Below the pieces are notes generated by a model. It was given only the letters and a program-made list of their open reading frames with translations, was not told the DNA's origin and searched no databases. 64,000 nucleotides of DNA, taken from positions 868,001-932,000 of the forward strand of contig NZ_LN890655.1 of NCBI RefSeq assembly GCF_900066015.1. The letters are read 5' to 3'. The DNA comes from Candidatus Promineifilum breve (lineage in GTDB: Bacteria > Chloroflexota > Anaerolineae > Promineifilales > Promineifilaceae). The position numbers and the translations under genes are program-made. Positions 1-7,119 of the stretch are shown here, in pieces. Position 1 is the first letter of the stretch. The number at the start of each line of letters is the position of its first letter.

Positions 1-176
1 GCATGGCCCAAAATCGGGCGGCGCTGCTGGCCTTCATCGACACGCTGGAAGAAAAGGATTGGGCGAAGAAAGGCCGCCACGCCAGTCTGTATATCATGTC
101 GATCGAGGAAGTGTGCCACCTCATCGCCGACCACGAGGCGTTGCATCTGGGCAATATCCGCGAAGCAGTGGGATAG
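1..176 (+). CDS. DinB-like protein, C-terminal fragment
   Basis: The open frame enters from the left edge and ends at TAG 174-176. The visible 57 residues contain an alpha-helical stretch ending in DHEALHLGNIREAVG, where the spaced histidines and the H-x-x-x-I helix resemble the last helix of DinB/YfiT four-helix-bundle proteins, whose histidines bind a metal. An in-frame ATG at position 3 exists, but the family is usually about 150-170 residues, so the true start is probably outside the window. Assignment to DinB rests on this short piece only. Confidence 0.5.
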   Translation, partial: MAQNRAALLAFIDTLEEKDWAKKGRHASLYIMSIEEVCHLIADHEALHLGNIREAVG

Positions 177-181
177 GATGT

Positions 182-237
182 GGCGGGTGGCGAGTGGCGA
201 GTGTGCAGCGACTCGCCACCCGCCACTCGCCACCCGC
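182..237. repeat. Inverted array of GGCGAGT/GGCGGGT heptamers
   Basis: The left arm (182-202) is made of three 7-nt units of the type GGCGGGT/GGCGAGT, and the right arm (211-237) is the reverse complement with four units. The 8-nt centre is 203-210. The whole can fold as a long hairpin. It separates the DinB-like stop from the stop of the leftward PhyH gene, so it could also act as a bidirectional terminator, although there is no U-run. A close relative lies at 1305-1366. Confidence 0.85.
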
Positions 238-239
238 TC

Positions 240-1175
240 TTACATCTTCGGCGCTTCCACCGGCGTGTCGCGGCGGCGGTTGTAAAGGCTCTTCACGATG
301 CCCGACGGAACCCACGCCCCTTCCACGAAGTCGTAGGACGGCGTCTGCTCCGGATAGAGGTCGTGGCTGCGCAATAGTTCGGCGAAATCGGGATCGAAAT
401 CGCCGTAGCCCAACTCCGAGCGCACGTTGCGGTAGTAGTTATAGTGGTTGAAGAAGTGCTTGTTCTCCACACCGTAGGCCACGAAGACCGAGTACTTGGG
501 GCCGGTGATGTAGCTGCCGGAGTGGATGGTGCGCGGGTCGAAGATGACCGCATCGCCCGGCTCGGTGGGAATCCAGTCGGCGTTGGAGATCGCCATCTGA
601 ATCTTGGGCGAGAGATAATTGGCCGCGCCCAGCCACTTTAGCCGGCGTTCGCTGAACTTTCGCCCGCCGCTCACCGGCCCCTTGGGCGGTTTGTGGCTGC
701 CGGGGATGAAGCCCAGGCGCGAATTGCTCTCGGCGAATGTCTGTAAATAGATGCCGACGCGCACCAGCTTGTACGGCTCCTGCGATTCGTCCCAGTCCGG
801 CCCCACGCCATAGTCGCGGTTCACGCTGTCGCGATGCCAGGAGATGGCCGAAAAGCCGACGTGGATGTCGTCGTGCTGCATGAAACGCACGTTGGGATCG
901 ACGATATTGCGGACAATACCGACCAGCCGCTCGTTGACGGCAATGGGCCAGAAATCACGCGCCTTCACCACGCCGTCGGGCTTTGTCCACGATGAGCCGC
1001 CCGAGCCGCGGCCGGTGCCCTTCCATTGGTCGTTACCCTGCATCCCGGCGCGGGTGATGCCCGACAGGGCTTCCATGCGGCTGATGTAATAGTCCACCTC
1101 GTCGGGGGTCAACAGCCCGCGCACGATGGTATACCCCTGATCGTTCAACTCCTGTCGCATTTTTTGATAGTCCAT
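240..1175 (-). CDS. Phytanoyl-CoA dioxygenase (PhyH) family protein
   Basis: 311 residues, the size of PhyH-type Fe(II)/2-oxoglutarate oxygenases, which hydroxylate small carboxylates, lipids or natural products. The double-stranded beta-helix iron triad is readable: HRD in SWHRDSVNRD (about residue 122) and the distal His in RTIHSGSY (about 220), followed by a basic residue suited to 2-oxoglutarate. ATG 1175 is preceded by GGGAG at 8 nt; the TTG six bases upstream would sit too close to that site. It is the last gene of the leftward aromatic-catabolism block, though its own substrate cannot be read from sequence. Confidence 0.85.
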   Translation of the reverse strand: MDYQKMRQELNDQGYTIVRGLLTPDEVDYYISRMEALSGITRAGMQGNDQWKGTGRGSGGSSWTKPDGVVKARDFWPIAVNERLVGIVRNIVDPNVRFMQHDDIHVGFSAISWHRDSVNRDYGVGPDWDESQEPYKLVRVGIYLQTFAESNSRLGFIPGSHKPPKGPVSGGRKFSERRLKWLGAANYLSPKIQMAISNADWIPTEPGDAVIFDPRTIHSGSYITGPKYSVFVAYGVENKHFFNHYNYYRNVRSELGYGDFDPDFAELLRSHDLYPEQTPSYDFVEGAWVPSGIVKSLYNRRRDTPVEAPKM

Positions 1176-1304
1176 CGTCAATACTCCCTCTTTCTCCGAT
1201 TTCCTTCTCTCTTATTTGAAACGTACCCCGACGGCCGAATACCGCCCGCCGATAGCGGCGAAGTGTAGCTACGTTGGGCGGTTTATGCCAGTGAAAGGAG
1301 GAAC

Positions 1305-1366
1305 GTAGCGAGTAGCGGGTGGCGAGTAGCGGGTGGCGACCCGCTACCCACCACTCGCTACCCGCC
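1305..1366. repeat. Inverted array of GTAGCGRGT-type units
   Basis: Left arm 1305-1338 repeats short GAGTAGCGGGTGGC-like units; right arm 1339-1366 is their reverse complement with almost no loop. It is the same architecture as 182-237 with slightly different unit sequence. Its right arm runs into the 3' end of the GNAT gene (stop at 1344), so the last residues of that protein (RVASGG) are encoded by repeat sequence. Confidence 0.85.
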
Positions 1367-1883
1367 ATTCATCTTCAAGGATACTCATCAGGATCAGCGA
1401 CCAGTAGTGATCACCAGAGCGCCGGGAATCGCGCAGCAGTCCTTCACGCCGGAAGCCCACGCGCTCGTAGCAGGCGATGGCCGGGGCGTTGAAATCGAAC
1501 ACGCCCAGATCGACGCGGTGCATGCCCATCTCCTCGAACGCGATCCGTAGCGCGGCCCGCATTATCTGCCCGCCCGCGCCCCGCCCGCGCAATGCCGATG
1601 GCCCAACCAGAACGCGGCCGATGGTCAGCGAGCGGTTCGGCCGGTCGATGCTCAACAACTGAATGTGGCCAATCGTTTCGCCGGTAGCGGCGTCAATCGC
1701 CGCGAACGGCATATGCAACGGCTCCTCGCCCACCGTGTTCTCCAGGAACCTTGCCAGTTGCTCACGGGTCAGCGGAAATTGAAAGCGCGGCCCGGCGAAT
1801 TGGAGCAAAAATTCGGCCGACGGAACCCAGGCGATGAGTTGATCGATGTCGTCGGCCGTGAACGGGCGAAGTTCGACATTCAC
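1344..1883 (-). CDS. GNAT family N-acetyltransferase (RimJ/RimL-like)
   Basis: 179 residues from GTG 1883. The Acetyltransf_3 layout is clear: an N-terminal VELRPFTADDIDQLIAW segment, the acetyl-CoA loop as VLVGPSALRGRGAGGQIMRAAL (motif A, R/Q-x-x-G-x-G/A, near residue 100) and the C-terminal NAPAIACYERVGFRREG strand-helix. Substrate is not predictable. A longer open frame upstream is repeat-derived (SPTLSRGERE-type translation) and overlaps the previous gene, so I use the GTG just 4 nt after that gene's stop, which suggests translational coupling. The C-terminal tail comes from the repeat at 1305-1366. Confidence 0.8.
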   Translation of the reverse strand: MNVELRPFTADDIDQLIAWVPSAEFLLQFAGPRFQFPLTREQLARFLENTVGEEPLHMPFAAIDAATGETIGHIQLLSIDRPNRSLTIGRVLVGPSALRGRGAGGQIMRAALRIAFEEMGMHRVDLGVFDFNAPAIACYERVGFRREGLLRDSRRSGDHYWSLILMSILEDEWRVASGG

Positions 1884-1887
1884 AAGG

Positions 1888-2586
1888 CTAACCCCCACTC
1901 GGCACTCCCTCGCCCCCCGGGAGAGGGCTATGGAGAGGGGCCGCCGCTCCCTCTCCCCCCGGGAGAGGGTTGGGGAGAGGGGCCGCCGGTCGTCGCATAT
2001 GAAACACATCCGTCGCCCGCGTATAACCATCCCCCGCCAGCCGGCCAATTGGCCGCAACGCCGCCAGATCGATCCGGCCATTATCATAGACGTCATCGCG
2101 CACGTGGACGCACGTCACCCGGCCGAAGATAGCCGCGCCGCCGCCCGGCTGGTCGCTGATAACGACGATGCGCTCCAGCACGCACTCGAAAGCGATGGGC
2201 GCTTCGGCCACGCGCGGCACGCGGATCGTCTGGCTCGGCGCGGGGGTCACGCCGGCCCAGGCAAACTCCGACTGCCCGGCGGGCAGGACGACCGAGGTCT
2301 GATTCATCACCTCGGCCGTGTCCTCGTTGGTGATATTGATGACGAATTCCGGCACAGCTTCGATGTTGCGCCATGAATCCTTCTTGCGGCCGTCGCCGTG
2401 GACGCCGGGGCAGAAGACGAGAGTCATCGGCGACGGGCAGACGGCGTTGAAGTAGGAGAACGGGGCCAGGTTCAGCCGCCCGGCGGCGTCCATGGTGCTG
2501 ACCCAGGCGATCGGCCGCGGCACAATGGCGCCGATGACCAGCCGGTAGCGGTCGTGGTGGGTGATTTGGTCGACGTGGAGGATCAA
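1888..2586 (-). CDS. Flavin reductase family protein (FMN-binding split barrel)
   Basis: 232 residues. The flavin-reductase-like fold signature is visible: IGAIVPRPIAWVSTMDAAG near the N-terminus, NLAPFSYFNAVCPSPMTLVF for FMN binding, then DSWRNIEAVPEFVINI. Relatives bind FMN and serve as reductases or unknown oxidoreductases. I choose TTG 2586 because an AAAGGA site lies 8 nt upstream; an ATG about 30 codons earlier would translate the hairpin at 2610-2641. The last 30 or so residues (PLPNPLPGGEG repeats) are encoded by intergenic palindromic repeat DNA and are probably not part of the fold. Confidence 0.82.
   Translation of the reverse strand: MILHVDQITHHDRYRLVIGAIVPRPIAWVSTMDAAGRLNLAPFSYFNAVCPSPMTLVFCPGVHGDGRKKDSWRNIEAVPEFVINITNEDTAEVMNQTSVVLPAGQSEFAWAGVTPAPSQTIRVPRVAEAPIAFECVLERIVVISDQPGGGAAIFGRVTCVHVRDDVYDNGRIDLAALRPIGRLAGDGYTRATDVFHMRRPAAPLPNPLPGGEGAAAPLHSPLPGGEGVPSGG
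1908..1990. repeat. Two copies of the CCCTCTCCC-type palindromic repeat
   Basis: Two tandem copies of a C/G-rich hairpin unit (CCCCCCGGGAGAGGG and neighbours) occupy the 3' end of the flavin reductase gene. The unit is related to that of the 56-bp array at 5539-5830. Confidence 0.7.
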
Positions 2587-2609
2587 GGTGTGTTTCCTTT
2601 GGGTGCGTA

Positions 2610-2641
2610 GGTGCGACGCACTTCGGAAAGTGCGTCGCACC
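2610..2641. repeat. Perfect 14-bp hairpin in the hmgA-flavin reductase gap
   Basis: A 14-nt arm starting GGTGCGACGC (2610-2623) is followed by a CGGA loop (2624-2627) and the exact complementary arm (2628-2641). It lies in the 64-bp gap between two co-directional genes and has no U-run, so it is more likely an intercistronic REP-type or mRNA-stabilising hairpin than a terminator. Confidence 0.85.
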
Positions 2642-2650
2642 GGGGGAACG

Positions 2651-3808
2651 CTAAACCAGCCAGCTATAGGCGTAGCCATCATCTTCCATCGCCAGCGCGT
2701 GGCGCGTCAGGCGCAGGGGACGGAAGGTATCGACCATCACCGCCAATTCCTCGGTGCGCGTCTTGCCGATGGAACCCTCGTAGGTGCCGGGGTGCGGGCC
2801 GTGGGGGATGCCGTTGGGGTGGATGGTCAGCGACGCCCGCTCGATGCCCTTGCGCGACATGAAATCCCCCTCGACGTAGTAGAGCACCTCGTCGGAATCG
2901 ACGTTGGAGTGGTTATAGGGCGCGGGTATGGCCTGCGGGTGGTAGTCGAACAGGCGCGGCACGAAGGAGCACAGCACGTAGCCCGGCCCGTCGAACGTCT
3001 GGTGGACGGGCGGCGGCTGGTGGACGCGCCCGGTAATCGGCTCGAAGTCGGCGATGTTGAAGGCGAACGGCCACAGATGCCCGTCCCAACCCACCACGTC
3101 GAGCGGGTGATGGTCGTAGACGAAGCACGTCACCTGATTACGGGCCTTCACGCGCACCTCAAACTCACCCGCCTCATCGTGGGTGATCAGTTCGTCGGGC
3201 GGGCGGATGTCGCGCTCGCAAAAGGGCGAGTTCTCCAGGAATTGGCCGTAGTTGTTGATGTAGTGCTTGGGCGGGGTGACGTGGCCGTAGGACTCGACGA
3301 CGAGCATCCGCTGCTCGCTGTCGGGGTCGGGCAGCAGCCGCCACATGACGCCGGTGGGGATGACCAGGTAGTCGCCGGGGCCATAGCGCAGATGGCCGAA
3401 CTGGCTTTCCAGTACGCCGGTGCCGTCATGGATGAACAGTACGTCGTCGCCGTGGGCGAACTTGTACCAGTAGGTCATCGGCTCGGTCGGCCGGGCCAGG
3501 TAGAGGACGACGTCGTTGTTGCCCATGAGCGGCACGCGGCCGCTGATGGCGTCGCCGCCGGCCGGCAGCGGCGTGGAACGCAGGTGGCGCGGCCGGAGCG
3601 GGCCGCTGTCCTCGTAGACGATTGGCTCCGTGGGCACCAGGCCCAGCCGCCGCACGGCCGTCGGCGGGTAGAGGTGGTAGAGGATCGACTGGATACCGGC
3701 AAAGCCGTGGATGCCCATGACCTCTTCGTGGTGCAATGCGCCATTGGCCTGGCGAAACTGTGTGTGGCGCTTATGTGGGATCTGCCCCAATTTATAGTAA
3801 TAGGTCAT
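2651..3808 (-). CDS. hmgA: Homogentisate 1,2-dioxygenase
   Basis: 385 residues. It opens homogentisate to maleylacetoacetate in tyrosine/phenylalanine catabolism. The start region IPHKRHTQFR and the double cupin core are typical. The iron site appears as a His followed by acidic residues in YNHSNVDSDEVLYYVEG and the HPNGIPHGPHPG loop. It is shorter than the classical 430-445-residue enzymes and matches the short bacterial subgroup. ATG 3808 has a strong GAGGAG 6-8 nt upstream. The GxxExxY element ends only 18 bp before this start, between it and hppD, which encodes the preceding pathway step. Confidence 0.9.
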   Translation of the reverse strand: MTYYYKLGQIPHKRHTQFRQANGALHHEEVMGIHGFAGIQSILYHLYPPTAVRRLGLVPTEPIVYEDSGPLRPRHLRSTPLPAGGDAISGRVPLMGNNDVVLYLARPTEPMTYWYKFAHGDDVLFIHDGTGVLESQFGHLRYGPGDYLVIPTGVMWRLLPDPDSEQRMLVVESYGHVTPPKHYINNYGQFLENSPFCERDIRPPDELITHDEAGEFEVRVKARNQVTCFVYDHHPLDVVGWDGHLWPFAFNIADFEPITGRVHQPPPVHQTFDGPGYVLCSFVPRLFDYHPQAIPAPYNHSNVDSDEVLYYVEGDFMSRKGIERASLTIHPNGIPHGPHPGTYEGSIGKTRTEELAVMVDTFRPLRLTRHALAMEDDGYAYSWLV

Positions 3809-3825
3809 TTCACTCCTCACGGAAG

Positions 3826-3873
3826 AATTAAACACGGATAGGACACGGATAAAACGGATTTAACGGATTGAAT
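3826..3873. repeat. Left inverted arm of the GxxExxY element
   Basis: Array of ACACGGAT-type units beginning AATTAAACACGGAT and ending ACGGATTGAAT. It covers the last five codons of the GxxExxY gene. Confidence 0.9.
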
Positions 3874-4288
3874 TTGGGTCACGAGGGCTATTAGGCTGAA
3901 GCGGACTCAATGAGGTTTTACGATCATTGGTGAGTATCACTCGTTTGAAAGACGTTTGTCGCCCAAAGTTTAACAATAATCCAACCTCGATTGAAGTCGC
4001 CTTCAAATAGTTGGAGAGTTGTGCCAAATGCTCTGGATGAATGCGCTCAGCAGTCTTCAGTTCAACGATGACCTTATCCGCCACCAGCAGATCGGCGTAA
4101 TATTCACCGACAATGACGCCATGAAAGTGTACTTTAATAGGCGCTTGCTGGATAACCTGGAATCCTCGTAGATGCAAAAGATAAGCCAATGCATTCTCGT
4201 AAACTTTTTCCAGGAAGCCTGTTCCCAACGTGTTATGCACGTCGTAGAACGCTCCGATTATCGCCCCTGTAATATCTTCGTGAAGCAT
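3860..4288 (-). CDS. GxxExxY protein (PD-(D/E)XK nuclease-like)
   Basis: 142 residues. The family signature GxxExxY reads GFLEKVYENAL (residues 24-34). The putative nuclease core follows: an acidic residue in GEYYADLLV and E-x-K in VIVELKT (about residue 77), the PD-(D/E)XK arrangement. The family is abundant and often multicopy but has no established function that I know. Its coding DNA is clearly lower in G+C than neighbours by eye. The C-terminal residues (PNSIR) and stop are encoded inside the left inverted arm, so gene and repeat form one unit. It interrupts the hppD-hmgA pair. Confidence 0.88.
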   Translation of the reverse strand: MLHEDITGAIIGAFYDVHNTLGTGFLEKVYENALAYLLHLRGFQVIQQAPIKVHFHGVIVGEYYADLLVADKVIVELKTAERIHPEHLAQLSNYLKATSIEVGLLLNFGRQTSFKRVILTNDRKTSLSPLQPNSPRDPNSIR

Positions 4289-4304
4289 ATCACTCGCTGT
4301 TGGG

Positions 4305-4352
4305 ATTCAATCCGTAAAATCCGTAAAATCCGTGTCCCATCCGTGTTTAATT
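4305..4352. repeat. Right inverted arm of the GxxExxY element
   Basis: Reverse complement of the left arm, reading ATTCAATCCGTAAAATCC onward and ending CCGTGTTTAATT. It ends 3 nt before the hppD stop codon at 4356-4358. Confidence 0.9.
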
Positions 4353-4355
4353 TCT

Positions 4356-5474
4356 TTACAGATTGCCGCGCAAGGCCTGCTCGCGTTCGATCGACTCAAA
4401 GAGCGCCTTAAAGTTGCCCTTGCCGAAGCCGCGCGAGCCGTGGCGCTCGATGATCTCGAAGAAGACCGTCGGCCGATCTTCCACCGGCTTGGTGAAGATT
4501 TGCAAGAGATACCCCTCGTCGTCGCGGTCGACCAGGACGCCCAACTCGGCCAGCACATCCACCGGCTCGTTGATCTTGCCCACCCGGCTTTCCAGTTCCT
4601 GATAGTAGGTTGTCGGCACGCGCAGGAACTCGATGCCGCTATCCCGCAACTGCATCACCGTGCCGATGATGTCGCCCGTCGAGCAGGCGATATGCTGCAC
4701 GCCGGGGCCGTAGTAGTAGTCGAGGTACTCCTGAATCTGTGACTTCTTCTTGCCCTCGGCCGGCTCGTTGATCGGGAACTTGACCTTGCCCGTGCCGTCC
4801 TGCATCACCTTCGACATGAGGGCCGAGTACTCGGTGGAGATGTCCTGATCATCGAAGTGGACAAGCTGGCTGAACCCCATCGTCCGGGCGAAGAACTCCA
4901 CCCAGCGGTTCATGGCCCCTAGCTCGACGTTGCCGACCATGTGGTCGATGGCCGCCAGACCGACGCCCTTGTGCCAGACGCGGCCGTTATCCGCCTCCGG
5001 GCCATAGCCGTTGCGCGCCGTGTAGCCGGGAGCGAACGCGCCGTGGTAGTTGGAGCGGTCGACGAACTTGATGATCGTGTCGCCATAGGCGCGCACGGCC
5101 GAATAGCGCAACACCCCGCACTCGTCGGTTATCTCCGTCGGCGCAATGGCCCCCGACGCGCCGCGGGCCGTCGTCTCGCGATAGGCGGATTCGGCGTCGG
5201 GCACACCGAGGGCGATGACCGCCACGCCGTCACCGTGCAGGTAGGCGTGCCGGGCGATGGGATGATCCGGCCCCAGCGCCGAGGTCAGCACCAGGCGAAT
5301 CTTGCCCTGGGCCATGACGTAGGAGGCTGTCTGCCGGTTGCCCGTCTCCAGCCCGCTATAGGCCGCCTGGGCAAAGCCGAAGCCCGTCCGGTAGAAATGA
5401 GCCGCCTGCTTGGCGTTGCCGGCATAAATCTCCACATGGTCAATCGCTTTAATCGGTAAAAAATCTTCGCTCAT
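4356..5474 (-). CDS. hppD: 4-hydroxyphenylpyruvate dioxygenase
   Basis: 372 residues, the standard length. It converts 4-hydroxyphenylpyruvate to homogentisate with Fe(II) and O2. Two vicinal-oxygen-chelate domains are present; the C-terminal one carries the three iron ligands: His in AAIDHMVGNV (about 183), His in GPGVQHIACST (about 266) and Glu in FFEIIERHG (about 346). The C-terminal GNFKALFESIEREQ helix is also typical. ATG 5474 is preceded by AGAGGTGA. Its product is the substrate of hmgA immediately downstream, with only the GxxExxY element between. An aminotransferase that could supply 4-hydroxyphenylpyruvate lies upstream. Confidence 0.95.
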   Translation of the reverse strand: MSEDFLPIKAIDHVEIYAGNAKQAAHFYRTGFGFAQAAYSGLETGNRQTASYVMAQGKIRLVLTSALGPDHPIARHAYLHGDGVAVIALGVPDAESAYRETTARGASGAIAPTEITDECGVLRYSAVRAYGDTIIKFVDRSNYHGAFAPGYTARNGYGPEADNGRVWHKGVGLAAIDHMVGNVELGAMNRWVEFFARTMGFSQLVHFDDQDISTEYSALMSKVMQDGTGKVKFPINEPAEGKKKSQIQEYLDYYYGPGVQHIACSTGDIIGTVMQLRDSGIEFLRVPTTYYQELESRVGKINEPVDVLAELGVLVDRDDEGYLLQIFTKPVEDRPTVFFEIIERHGSRGFGKGNFKALFESIEREQALRGNL

Positions 5475-5538
5475 GTTGCATCACCTCTTATCTCCGATTT
5501 TTTTGCTTTCCGTAAATCACTGGCTCCCACCGCTCCTA

Positions 5539-5830
5539 CCCAGACCCTCTCCCTAACCCTCTCCCAGAGGGAGAGGGGACTAGAACCCTCTTCCCCCAGA
5601 CCCTCTCCCTAACCCTCTCCCAAAGGGAGAGGGGACTAGAACCCTCTTCCCCCAGACCATCTCTCTAACCCTCTCCCAGAGGGAGAGGAGACTAGAACCC
5701 TCTTCCCCCAGACCCTCTCTCTAACCCTCTCCCAGAGGGAGAGGAGACTAGAACCCTCTTCCCCCAGACCCTCTCCCTAACCCTCTCCCAGAGGGAGAGG
5801 GGACTAGAACCCTCTTCCCCCAGACCCTTT
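5539..5830. repeat. Five-copy 56-bp tandem array of hairpin units
   Basis: Units begin at 5539, 5595, 5651, 5707 and 5763, exactly 56 bp apart, with a partial sixth from 5819. Each contains the palindrome CCCTCTCCC-AGA-GGGAGAGGG. Copies differ at a few positions only. The array fills most of the 413-bp gap between the aminotransferase stop and the hppD start; I see no gene in that gap. There are no unique spacers, so it is not CRISPR. Confidence 0.95.
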
Positions 5831-5887
5831 CTCCCCTGCTCCCCTGCTCCCCCGCCCCCCTGCTCCCCTGCTCTGACCTTCCCCCCG

Positions 5888-7111
5888 CTACCCGCCACCC
5901 GCCACTTCCCCGATCACCCGCCCCAACCGCTCGATCCCCGCCTCAATATCGGCCAGGCAGCAATTGGAGAAGTTCAGCCGCATCGTATTGGCCGCGGCCG
6001 TGCCGGGCTGGGCGAAAGCCTGGCCGGGGATGAAGGCCACCCGCTCGCGCTCGATGGCCGTCTCCAGCAGCGCCCCCGCATCGACGTGTTCGGGCAGCGT
6101 GACCCAGATGAACATGCCGGCCCGCGGCGTCGTCCAGAAGACCCCCTCCGGGAAGTGGCGGGTCATGGCCGCCAGCATGGTATCGCGCCGGCAGCGGTAC
6201 TCCTCGTTCAGGCGGGCCAGATGCGCCGGCAAGTGGCCGCCGTCCAGATAGGCCGCCACCGCCCGCTGCGTCAGCGCCGACGACTCCAGATCGCCCGCTT
6301 CCTTGATGACCGTCAGCTTGGGCAGCAGCGCCTCGGGGGCGATGAGCCAGCCCAACCGCAAGGCAGGGGCCATGATCTTGGAGAAGGAGCCGACGTAGAA
6401 CACGTGGGAATCGTTGTGGGCACGCACCGGCGGCAGGCATTGGCCGTCGTAGCTCAGGAAGCCGTAGGGGTCGTCCTCCAGGATGGGCAGATTGTAGGCC
6501 ACGGCGACATCGGCCAGCCGGCGGCGCTTGGCCTGGCTCAGGCTGACGCCCAGCGGGTTGTGGGCGTCGGGGATGATGTAGAGAAAGGCCGGTCGCGCGC
6601 CCCCATCCAGGTAATCGATCACGTCCTCCACCTCGATGCCGGTCGCCAGATCGGTGCTTACCGGCAGCACGCGCGGGCGATAGGGGGCCACGACCTGCCG
6701 GATGCCGGTATAGACGATCTCCTCCAGCAACACCTGACCGCCATCGTCCAGCAACAGGCGGGTCAGCACGTCGAGCGCCTGCTGCGCGCCGGTGGTCAGA
6801 AAGACCTGCTCGGGCGCGCAATCGACGCCGCGCTCGGCCATCAGCCGCACGATGTGGGCCTTGAGCGGCGCGAAGGGCGGGCCGTATTGCAGCGCGCCGC
6901 GGTCGGTGGCTAACACCTGGGCCAGGGCGCGGCTATAGTCGGCCGTGGGAAACAGATCGGGCGCGGGCAGCCCCCCGGCAAATGACAGGATGCCGGGCCG
7001 CGACACGACGGCCAGCATCTGGCGCAGCACCGAGCGCTGCATGGTGTGGGTCCAATCGGCCAGTTCGATCGCCGGCGCGGCCACATTCAGGGCGGGCAAA
7101 GGGGAAACCAT
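5888..7111 (-). CDS. PLP-dependent aminotransferase, class I/II (LysN/ARO8-like)
   Basis: 407 residues. Fold-type I aminotransferase with ILSFAGGLPAPDLFP near the N-terminus (typical of 2-aminoadipate/aromatic transaminases), DDPYGFLSYDG and the PLP lysine in GSFSKIMAPALRLGW (about 235), and the carboxylate-binding Arg in NTMRLNFSN near the end. ATG 7111 has GGAG 11 nt upstream. It lies 8 nt after the Lrp-type regulator and upstream of hppD and hmgA, so transamination of tyrosine or phenylalanine is a sensible guess, though this family also acts on 2-aminoadipate and kynurenine. Confidence 0.85.
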   Translation of the reverse strand: MVSPLPALNVAAPAIELADWTHTMQRSVLRQMLAVVSRPGILSFAGGLPAPDLFPTADYSRALAQVLATDRGALQYGPPFAPLKAHIVRLMAERGVDCAPEQVFLTTGAQQALDVLTRLLLDDGGQVLLEEIVYTGIRQVVAPYRPRVLPVSTDLATGIEVEDVIDYLDGGARPAFLYIIPDAHNPLGVSLSQAKRRRLADVAVAYNLPILEDDPYGFLSYDGQCLPPVRAHNDSHVFYVGSFSKIMAPALRLGWLIAPEALLPKLTVIKEAGDLESSALTQRAVAAYLDGGHLPAHLARLNEEYRCRRDTMLAAMTRHFPEGVFWTTPRAGMFIWVTLPEHVDAGALLETAIERERVAFIPGQAFAQPGTAAANTMRLNFSNCCLADIEAGIERLGRVIGEVAGGG

Positions 7112-7119
7112 GATATCGA

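Larger units (their letters stand above)
3826..4352. mobile_element. GxxExxY-gene element bounded by 48-bp inverted repeats
   Basis: The left arm (3826-3873) and the reverse complement of the right arm (4305-4352) are the same 48-nt sequence with about five differences. Each is built of degenerate ACACGGAT/AACGGATTT units of 8-11 nt. The only gene inside is the GxxExxY gene, whose stop codon lies inside the left arm. The unit sits between hppD (stop 3 nt away) and hmgA (start 18 bp away), and its interior is visibly A+T-richer than its flanks. That it moves is inference; no transposase is present. Confidence 0.6.

Noticed and set aside
2561-3841. 426-codon open frame on the plus strand opposite hmgA
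   Set aside because: Antisense shadow of a well-supported homogentisate dioxygenase gene; composition follows high third-position G+C on the other strand and no motif is present.
3826-4352. Insertion sequence with transposase
   Set aside because: No transposase-like ORF is present; the only gene encodes a GxxExxY protein, so it is reported as a separate type of element.
5539-5830. Possible CRISPR array
   Set aside because: The 56-bp units are directly adjacent with no variable spacers, and no cas genes are present.
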